43,699 bases of DNA, from the NCBI GenBank assembly GCA_004297335.1, contig SCUD01000131.1, forward strand, positions 1-43,699, in the 5' to 3' direction. A model generated the notes under the pieces. The model worked only from the letters and a program-made list of their open reading frames with translations. It was not told where the DNA came from and did not search any database. How positions within the stretch are numbered: the first letter of the stretch is position 1; the number at the start of each line of letters is the position of its first letter. Positions 38,540 to 43,699 of this stretch are shown in pieces. The DNA is from Gammaproteobacteria bacterium. GTDB taxonomy: Bacteria; Pseudomonadota; Gammaproteobacteria; Steroidobacterales; Steroidobacteraceae. The position numbers and the translations under genes were made by a program.

Positions 38540-39862
38540 GTGAGTCCTGCCACCCCTGCCCCTGCGAACCTCGATGCCTTCTGGATGCCCTTTACCGCCA
38601 ACCGCCAGTTCAAGGCCGCGCCGCGTCTGCTGGCGCGTGCCATGGGCATGCATTACTGGACCCCGGACGGCCGGCAGATCCTCGATGGCTCGGCCGGCCT
38701 CTGGTGTGTGAATGCCGGGCACGGGCGGCCGGAGATCGCCGAGGCCGTGAGCCGGCAACTGTCGACGCTGGATTACGCGCCGCCGTTCCAGATGGGCCAT
38801 CCCATCGCGTTCGAGCTGGCCGCCGCGGTCGCGGGCATCGCGCCGGCGGGGCTCGACCGTGTGTTCTTCACGAATTCCGGCTCCGAAGCCGTGGATACCG
38901 CACTCAAGATCGCGATCGCCTGGCACCGTCTGCGCGGCGAAGCGACCCGGACGCGCCTGATCGGCCGCGAGCGCGGCTATCACGGCGTCGGCTTCGGCGG
39001 CATGTCGGTCGGCGGCATCGGCAGCAATCGCCGGCAGTTCGGCCTGCTGCTGCCGGGCGTCGATCACCTGCGGCACACGCATGACCTGGCACGCAATGCT
39101 TTCACCCGCGGCCTGCCAGCGCACGGGGCCGATCTCGCCGACGAGCTCGAACGCCTGGTCGCGCTGCACGATGCCTCGACCATCGCCGCGGTCATCGTCG
39201 AGCCGATCGCTGGATCGACCGGCGTCCTGCTGCCGCCCCGCGGTTACCTGCAGCGGCTGCGCGAGCTGTGCACGAAGCACGGCATCCTGTTGATCTTCGA
39301 CGAGGTCATCACCGGCTTCGGACGCACCGGCGCGGCCTTCGCCGCGCAGGAATTCGGCGTCCAGCCGGATATGATCACCTGCGCCAAGGGTCTGACGAAC
39401 GGCGCGGTGCCAATGGGCGCGGTGCTGGCCAGCCGCACGATCCATGACGCGTTCATGTCCGGACCGGAAGCAGCGATCGAGCTGTTCCATGGCTACACCT
39501 ATTCGGCCCATCCGGTGGCCTGTGCCGCCGGGCTCGCGACGCTCGGCATCTACCGCGCGGGCCTGTTCGAGCAGGCGCGGGCCGTGATGCCGGCCTGGGA
39601 GGAAGCCGTGCACAGCCTGCGCGGCCGGCGCCACGTGATCGACCTGCGCAGCTACGGCCTGGTGGCCGGCGTCGAGCTCGAGCCCCGCCCGGGCGCCCCG
39701 GGGGCGCGCGGCTACGATGCGCTGGTGCGGGCCTTCGAGAGCGGGATCCTGATCCGGGCGACCGGCGACACGATCGCGCTGTCGCCGCCGCTGGTGATCA
39801 GCGCCGCCGAGATCGATCAGCTCATCACGACGCTCGCCGGCGTGCTCGACTGCATCGCCTGA
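38540..39862 (+). CDS. bauA: Omega-amino acid (beta-alanine)-pyruvate aminotransferase
   Basis: 440 residues from GTG 38540 (GGAG 8 bp upstream). Class III PLP aminotransferase with the omega-amino-acid:pyruvate signature LDAFWMPFTANRQF, GSAGLWCVNAGHGRPEIAEAV, QLSTLDYAPPFQMGHP, RGYHGVGFGG, IFDEVITGFGRTGA and the PLP lysine in CAKGLTNGAVPMGA. It closely resembles Pseudomonas beta-alanine-pyruvate transaminase. It turns beta-alanine into malonate semialdehyde, with alanine formed from pyruvate. In this island beta-alanine would come from spermidine or diaminopropane (inference). Confidence 0.9.
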   Translation: MSPATPAPANLDAFWMPFTANRQFKAAPRLLARAMGMHYWTPDGRQILDGSAGLWCVNAGHGRPEIAEAVSRQLSTLDYAPPFQMGHPIAFELAAAVAGIAPAGLDRVFFTNSGSEAVDTALKIAIAWHRLRGEATRTRLIGRERGYHGVGFGGMSVGGIGSNRRQFGLLLPGVDHLRHTHDLARNAFTRGLPAHGADLADELERLVALHDASTIAAVIVEPIAGSTGVLLPPRGYLQRLRELCTKHGILLIFDEVITGFGRTGAAFAAQEFGVQPDMITCAKGLTNGAVPMGAVLASRTIHDAFMSGPEAAIELFHGYTYSAHPVACAAGLATLGIYRAGLFEQARAVMPAWEEAVHSLRGRRHVIDLRSYGLVAGVELEPRPGAPGARGYDALVRAFESGILIRATGDTIALSPPLVISAAEIDQLITTLAGVLDCIA

Positions 39863-40012
39863 GCAGCGGCCTGCCTCCTGGCCTCCCGGCGGGCCGGGGC
39901 GGCGGGAACATCACTCGCTCGCGCCGCCGGAACTCACGCGCTCGCTCGCGACGTTCCGCCGCCCCGTCCCGCCGGAGTTGCTGCGGTTCCGGCCGCAGCA
40001 TCGCACGGTGCA

Positions 40013-40089
40013 GGCGAGGCGGACGGAGGCCCGCTCGCAAACTCGTAAGTTCTGTCGGAGTTTGCGGGCGGGCCTCCGGCTGCCTCGCC
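40013..40089. repeat. Long inverted repeat (32-bp arms, 13-nt loop)
   Basis: Arms 40013-40044 and 40058-40089 pair at 29 of 32 positions; the loop is GTAAGTTCTGTCG. It lies in the gene-free 300 bp (39863-40162) between the convergent aminotransferase and cupin genes. No T-run follows. It may form a very stable RNA stem that ends or protects both mRNAs, or be a REP/MITE-like element. The rest of this gap (39863-40012) is GC-rich with no gene. Confidence 0.8.
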
Positions 40090-40165
40090 GGCGCCGCGCT
40101 CCGCCGACGCCGCGCTCCGCCGACGCCGCGCTCCGCCGGCGCCGCACTCCGCCCGCGCCGCGCTA
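40086..40165. repeat. Five tandem copies of a 16-bp unit
   Basis: The unit CGCCGRCGCCGCGCTC repeats at 40086, 40102, 40118, 40134 and 40150. Units 2 and 3 are identical, the others differ by one to three bases. The last unit ends in CGCTA, whose CTA is the complement of the TAG stop of the cupin gene. The array overlaps the right arm of the inverted repeat by 4 bp. Confidence 0.85.
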
Positions 40166-40531
40166 CCTGGCGGTGACCGGCCCTGGATCGAAGATCGCAT
40201 AGAGCTTGCGCGCCGGCTCGACCGTCTCCCAGGTCCCGCTGAACCCGGCCGGGATCACCCAGGTATCACCCGGTCCGAACTCCTGGCGGCGGCCATCGTC
40301 GCTGGTCAACACGACCCGGCCCTCGATCAAGTGACAGAACTCGTGCTCGGTGTAGGCCACGCGCCACTGGCCCGGCGTGCCGGACCAGCGGCCAGCGAAG
40401 AACCGCCCGCCCGCGTCGGTGTAGTGGTTCTGCACCCGCGCCCGCGGGCTGCCGGCAAGGACACGCTCCGGAGCCGGGCTCGAATCCTCGTCCGCAACCG
40501 GACGCCTGAAATCAATGATCGCCGAATTCAT
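40163..40531 (-). CDS. Cupin-domain protein (Cupin_3/DUF861-like)
   Basis: 122 residues, ATG 40531 after GGGGAGAGTCAGC; a frame back to 40729 has no comparable start. Single cupin: FFAGRWSGTPGQWRVAYTEHEFCHLIEGRVVLTSDDGRRQEFGPGDTWVIPAG is the barrel core (positions about 40216-40375), with the EHEFCHLIEG metal-type motif and GPGDTWVIP turn. Such small cupins often accompany polyamine and amino-acid catabolism genes. The function is unknown; a ligand sensor or small isomerase-like role is possible. It is divergent from the DUF6763-like gene. Confidence 0.8.
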   Translation of the reverse strand: MNSAIIDFRRPVADEDSSPAPERVLAGSPRARVQNHYTDAGGRFFAGRWSGTPGQWRVAYTEHEFCHLIEGRVVLTSDDGRRQEFGPGDTWVIPAGFSGTWETVEPARKLYAIFDPGPVTAR

Positions 40532-40595
40532 GCTGACTCTCCCCGGTGATCGCCGCATCGCAGTGGGCCGATCCCGGGATTCTGCCAGCAAATCC

Positions 40596-40624
40596 TTGGC
40601 AGCATCCCGCGCCGGGAGTAGCAT
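40596..40624 (+). promoter_or_regulatory. Promoter of the DUF6763-like gene
   Basis: TTGGCA (40596-40601), a 17-bp spacer, then TAGCAT (40619-40624). Transcription would begin near 40631, giving a leader of about 46 nt to ATG 40677. Confidence 0.6.
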
Positions 40625-40676
40625 CAACAAGCGCCCGCCATCAGGGCCATGGCGGGCTTCTCCAAGGAGCCGGGCC

Positions 40677-41021
40677 ATGAGCAATCGTCTCCCACCAATC
40701 GTCGGCAACTGGTACTCGCACCGCGACAAGGGCGAGATGTTTCAGGTCGTCGCGCTGGACGAGGATTCCGGAACCGTGGAAATACAGGGCTTCGAGGGTG
40801 ACCTCGATGAGCTCGATTTCGACGAATGGGTACAGCTCCATGTCGACGCGGCCGAGCCCCCGGAAGACAGCAGCGGTGCACTGGGCGACATGGAACCCGA
40901 TGAACTCGGCTACACGGACCTCCAACTGGCTCCGGACGCAGCCGAGAGCCTTGCCCCCGGACCACTGACCTGGGAAGAGATCCTCGAGGACGACGATCTC
41001 GACGAACTGCCCCTGCACTGA
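40677..41021 (+). CDS. Small acidic protein, DUF6763-like
   Basis: 114 residues, ATG 40677 behind a strong AAGGAG site. Begins SNRLPPIVGNWYSHRDKG, then FQVVALDEDSGTVEIQGFEGDLDELDFDEW; the rest is very acidic (many Asp/Glu, ending EEILEDDDLDELPLH). I recognise it as a DUF6763-type protein from Gammaproteobacteria, of unknown function. The compact N-terminal half suggests a small beta domain, with a disordered acidic tail. It has its own promoter and converges on the stress-protein gene. Confidence 0.8.
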   Translation: MSNRLPPIVGNWYSHRDKGEMFQVVALDEDSGTVEIQGFEGDLDELDFDEWVQLHVDAAEPPEDSSGALGDMEPDELGYTDLQLAPDAAESLAPGPLTWEEILEDDDLDELPLH

Positions 41022-41042
41022 CAGGGTGCCGGGGGTCGGATC

Positions 41043-42014
41043 CTACAGAGGGGGCAATGCCACCGGTCGCCACGGATGGCGCCGCGGTACCGGCGAGCGG
41101 AATCCAGCTGGTTTCAGCACCAGCACATCGCAGCCCAGTGCATCGATCGCACTCTCGGCGGTGCTGCCGATGAACAGGCGCCGGAGCCCGCTGCGTGAAA
41201 CGGCCCCCATCACGACGATCCCCGCATCGATCTTCGCCGCGACCGCTGCGATCTCCGTGGCCGGCAGCCCGGTCCGCAGGTGGCGCCGACTCGCTGGCAG
41301 CGCCCACGGCGCGAGCAGCGCCTCGAACTCCCGGCGCACGTGCTGCCGCTGCTGTTCGATCAGGTTGACCGGCAACGGGACCGGCTCCATCAGCACTCCG
41401 GCAGCGAAGGGCGTCGCCAGATGCCACACGTGCAGTGCGTGCATGCGCCCCTGGAACGTATCGGCCAGGCGCGCGGCGACACCCAGGATCGTGGTATCGA
41501 GCGCAGCCGGCCGGGCGTGCGCATGCAATGGATCCACGGCCGCCAGTACCCGCAGCCGCTCCCATGGCTTTGCGCCCTTCACGAACAGCAGCGGCACCGG
41601 GCAGAGGCGAATCAGCTGCCAGTCGGTGTTGGAGAGCAGGACGCGCGCGATCCGCGTGTGCCGGTGACTGCCGGCAACCACCAGGTCCGCCTTTTCACGC
41701 AGCGCCTCGCGCACGATGCTGTCGTGCACCGGGTAATCCCAGCGCACGCGCTCGCGCACGCGCAAACCGGCCTGTCGCAGCGGCACCGCGAGGCGCGCGA
41801 GCTGCTGCCGGCGCGCATGGACCGCGCCCTCGATGTCCTTCTGCAGCGCGTCGGGGCTGTAGAACTGCTCGCCCGCAACGTAGGGACTGTAGAGACTGTG
41901 AAACAGGGTCAAGGTCGCGTCGAAGCGTCGCGCGAGCTCCGCCGCCTTGTGCAATTCCGGTGCCGGCTTCGCACCGCAATCCGCGACCGCGACCAGGATC
42001 CGCCGGATGTCCAT
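41043..42014 (-). CDS. Tandem universal stress protein (UspE-like)
   Basis: 323 residues from ATG 42014 (GGAGGCGTG just before; the GTG at 42017 is a less likely start). Two Usp domains in one chain, about 1-150 and 155-305. Domain 1 begins RRILVAVADCG and ends with the nucleotide-loop region GSHRHTRIARVLLSNT. Domain 2 carries MGAVSRSGLRRLFIGSTAE, close to the ATP-binding G-2X-G-9X-G-S/T pattern. Its size and plan match E. coli UspE (316). General stress role; no link to the polyamine genes is evident apart from position. Confidence 0.88.
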   Translation of the reverse strand: MDIRRILVAVADCGAKPAPELHKAAELARRFDATLTLFHSLYSPYVAGEQFYSPDALQKDIEGAVHARRQQLARLAVPLRQAGLRVRERVRWDYPVHDSIVREALREKADLVVAGSHRHTRIARVLLSNTDWQLIRLCPVPLLFVKGAKPWERLRVLAAVDPLHAHARPAALDTTILGVAARLADTFQGRMHALHVWHLATPFAAGVLMEPVPLPVNLIEQQRQHVRREFEALLAPWALPASRRHLRTGLPATEIAAVAAKIDAGIVVMGAVSRSGLRRLFIGSTAESAIDALGCDVLVLKPAGFRSPVPRRHPWRPVALPPL

Positions 42015-42093
42015 CACGCCTCCTGCGCCCGCCGGGCCGCTGCCTGGCGGATGGTTTCAATGCGCTAAGATGCTTACTTTCGTGGAGGTTCCC

Positions 42094-43377
42094 GTGAAAA
42101 GCAATGAAGCTCTTGCCGCGAGGCGGGTCGCCGCGGTGGCACGGGGCGTGGCGATGGCCCAGCCGGTCTTCATCGAGCGGGCCGAAAACGCGCTGCTCTG
42201 GGATGCCGATGGCCAGCGCTACATCGACTTTGCCGGTGGCATCGCCGTGCTCAATACTGGTCATCGCCATCCACGCGTGCTCGAAGCGGTCCGGGCCCAG
42301 CTCGAAAAGGTCACCCACACCTGCTTCCAGGTGACCGGCTACGAGCCCTACGTCGCGTTGTGCGAGCGGCTCAACCGCCTGGCGCCCGGGCCGGGGCCGC
42401 ACAAGTCGCTGCTGCTGACAACCGGCGCAGAGGCGGTCGAGAATGCCGTGAAGATCGCTCGCGTGGCCACGGGCCGCCCCGGCGTGATCGCTTTCAGCGG
42501 TGGCTTCCACGGCCGGACCCTGCTGTCCCTGGCGCTGACCGGAAAGGTCCAGCCCTACAAGGCGGGATTCGGGCCGTTCCCGGGCGAGGTCTACCATGCC
42601 CCGTTCCCGACCCGGCTGCACGGCATCTCGGTCGATGACTCGCTGCACGCGCTCGAATCGCTGCTGAAGACCGACATCGAGGCCAGCCGAGTGGCCGCCA
42701 TCCTCTTTGAACCGGTGCAGGGCGAAGGTGGCTTCTACATCGCGCCACGCGAATTCGTGCAGCGGTTGCGCGAATTCTGCGACCGCCACGGCATGCTGCT
42801 GATCGCCGACGAGATCCAGAGCGGCGCGGGCCGCACCGGCCGGATGTTCGCGATGGAGCATTTCGGTGTCGCCGCGGACCTGAGTACGCTCGCCAAGTCA
42901 CTGGCCGGCGGCTTCCCGCTGTCCGCAGTCGTTGGCCGCGCCGAACTCATGGACGCCTGCGCTCCGGGCGGACTCGGTGGCACCTATGCCGGCAACCCGG
43001 TCGCCTGCGCGGCGGCGCTCGCTGTCCTGGATGTCTTCGAGGAAGAGCGGATCTTCGAGCGTGCCGGGCCACTCGGCGCGCAGATCATGGCGGCGCTCGG
43101 GGAGCTCGCGGCGCGCCACCGCGTGGTCGCCGAGGTACGGGGACTCGGCGCGATGATCGCCTTTGAACTCTGCGAGGACGGTGACCCCCACCGCCCGGCT
43201 GCCGAGCTCGCGCGCCGGCTGACGACGCGCGCCCGCGAGCTGGGCCTGATCCTGCTGTCCTGCGGCGTCCACGGCAACGTGATCCGCATCCTCGTGCCGA
43301 TCACCGCCGAGGAGGCCGTCGTCACCGAGGGCCTGCAGGTCCTGACGCAGGCCCTCGCCGATGTGGATGGTGGCTAG
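42094..43377 (+). CDS. gabT: 4-aminobutyrate aminotransferase
   Basis: 427 residues (E. coli GabT 426). GTG 42094 is chosen because GGAGGTTCCC precedes it; an ATG at 42070 has no ribosome site. Class III PLP aminotransferase: RYIDFAGGIAVLNTGHRHP, LLTTGAEAVENAVKIAR, GGFHGRTLLSLALTGK, EPVQGEGGFYIAP, IADEIQSGAGRTGR and the PLP lysine in TLAKSLAGGFPLSAVVG. It turns GABA from PuuD or SpuC products into succinic semialdehyde (PuuE role). Its TAG stop lies inside the 3' end of the tRNA gene on the opposite strand. Confidence 0.93.
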   Translation: MKSNEALAARRVAAVARGVAMAQPVFIERAENALLWDADGQRYIDFAGGIAVLNTGHRHPRVLEAVRAQLEKVTHTCFQVTGYEPYVALCERLNRLAPGPGPHKSLLLTTGAEAVENAVKIARVATGRPGVIAFSGGFHGRTLLSLALTGKVQPYKAGFGPFPGEVYHAPFPTRLHGISVDDSLHALESLLKTDIEASRVAAILFEPVQGEGGFYIAPREFVQRLREFCDRHGMLLIADEIQSGAGRTGRMFAMEHFGVAADLSTLAKSLAGGFPLSAVVGRAELMDACAPGGLGGTYAGNPVACAAALAVLDVFEEERIFERAGPLGAQIMAALGELAARHRVVAEVRGLGAMIAFELCEDGDPHRPAAELARRLTTRARELGLILLSCGVHGNVIRILVPITAEEAVVTEGLQVLTQALADVDGG

Positions 43378-43444
43378 GGGGAGAATCGAACTCCCGACCC
43401 CGGGGTTATGAATCCCGTGCTCTAACCAGCTGAGCTACCTAGCC
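43368..43444 (-). tRNA. tRNA-Met (CAT), elongator type
   Basis: Minus strand, 77 nt including an encoded CCA. The acceptor stem GGCTAGG pairs with CCTAGCC, the D-arm is TAGCTCAGCTGGTTAGAGCA, the anticodon CAT is at 43410-43408 in loop TTCATAA, and the T-arm contains GGTTCGATTC-like GAGTTCGATTCTC. It resembles E. coli elongator tRNA-Met (metT) rather than the initiator or the Ile2 type. The anticodon stem has one apparent A-C mismatch next to the loop. The last 10 bp of the gene overlap the end of gabT. Confidence 0.93.
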
Positions 43445-43510
43445 ACGCGATGGGAAGGTGGCCCCGGGGAGGCGCGATTGTCCGGACGGCACCGGCAGGT
43501 GTCAAGCCAC

Positions 43511-43535
43511 GAAAAAGGGGACTGTCCCCTTTTTC
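43511..43535. repeat. Dispersed palindrome, copy 2
   Basis: AAAAAGGGGAC-T-GTCCCCTTTTT with flanking G and C is a perfect inverted repeat. It matches the copy at 29057-29077 through the whole shared core. It begins inside the TGA stop of the TonB-receptor gene and lies between that gene and the tRNA, so it could serve as its terminator. The 66 bp between tRNA and palindrome show nothing else. Confidence 0.85.
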
Positions 43536-43699
43536 AGAAGCGGAAGCTGGTCCGGAGCCCCCAGGTGCGCGGCGGGCGCATCTGGTTGTAGATCGTGCCG
43601 CCCTTGACCGGACTCTGCAGCGAGTTCGAGAACACGATGTCGTCCTCGATGTTGTTGACGAACGCCGTCACCGACCAGGCGCCGCCGGCCGCCTCCCAG
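43534..43699 (-). CDS. TonB-dependent receptor, C-terminal end only
   Basis: 54 residues before TGA 43536-43534, open at the right edge. Sequence WSVTAFVNNIEDDIVF followed by MRPPRTWGLRTSFRF is the last beta-strand region of TonB-dependent outer-membrane receptors, ending in the aromatic residue (Phe) used for barrel assembly. The ligand is not readable from this part. Confidence 0.85.
   Translation of the reverse strand, partial: WEAAGGAWSVTAFVNNIEDDIVFSNSLQSPVKGGTIYNQMRPPRTWGLRTSFRF

Noticed and set aside
40086..40165. Tandem 16-bp repeats as a CRISPR array
   Set aside because: Units are contiguous with no spacers, and there are no cas genes.
43368..43444. tRNA-Ile2 (CAT with lysidine) or initiator tRNA
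   Set aside because: The body sequence follows the elongator tRNA-Met pattern; initiator features (mismatched first pair, GGG/CCC anticodon stem) are not met.

Overview
The window is GC-rich bacterial chromosome with tightly packed, often overlapping genes. AceK next to its substrate Icd, a fused RlmKL, a Pseudomonas-type bkd locus with an Lrp-type regulator, PotFGHI/Puu-type putrescine genes and a DUF6763-type small protein together suggest a Gammaproteobacterium. This is inference: no rRNA or marker phylogeny is available here. No insertion sequence, integrase, prophage or CRISPR array was seen.

Layout. (1) Positions 1-4770, minus: a very large secreted SpvB/FG-GAP/Rhs-YD protein that runs off the left edge, preceded by a small exported protein with four CX3C motifs. 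The Rhs start codon is out of frame with the body because of a nine-base G tract (C on the plus strand) in the signal-peptide region. (2) 4983-8053, plus: icd and aceK, joined by a TGATG overlap. (3) 8132-11055, plus: a BcsA-like c-di-GMP-responsive glycosyltransferase and a BcsS-like outer-membrane protein, without bcsB, bcsZ or bcsC. (4) 11078-16758, minus: bkdA1-bkdA2-bkdB-ilvE and a Cys/Met-metabolism PLP enzyme, divergent from an Lrp-type regulator (16880-17365). (5) 17379-26158, minus: an eight-gene run puuD-puuA-spuC-potF-potG-potH-potI-ybdL. (6) 26399-29058, plus: a second glutamylpolyamine synthetase-like gene and puuB. (7) 29055-38431, minus: puuR, aguB, an exonuclease/GIY-YIG fusion, rlmKL, a GcvT-like aminomethyltransferase and two phytoene-desaturase-like flavoenzymes, nearly all overlapping. 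(8) 38540-43377: an omega-amino-acid aminotransferase, a cupin protein, a DUF6763-like protein, a tandem universal stress protein and gabT. (9) An elongator-type tRNA-Met whose 3' end overlaps the gabT stop codon, then the C-terminus of a TonB-dependent receptor at the right edge.

How it works together. Regions 5-8 form a polyamine island of about 25 kb. PotFGHI imports putrescine and AguB makes it from N-carbamoylputrescine. SpuC or the PuuA/PuuB/PuuD route converts it to GABA, and GabT passes GABA to succinic semialdehyde. The omega-aminotransferase suits beta-alanine from longer polyamines. No gamma-glutamyl-aminobutyraldehyde dehydrogenase (PuuC), succinic semialdehyde dehydrogenase or agmatine deiminase (AguA) is present. 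A PuuR-like repressor lies in the island, and a 15-bp motif resembling the E. coli PuuR site occurs, with 13/15 identity, at two divergent promoters (26163-26177 and 38503-38517). The least explained part is the GcvT-like/flavoenzyme/flavoenzyme triad (29055-33398) in the puuR-aguB operon. It may be an undescribed oxidative route linking an N-methylated or polyamine-derived amine to one-carbon (folate) metabolism.
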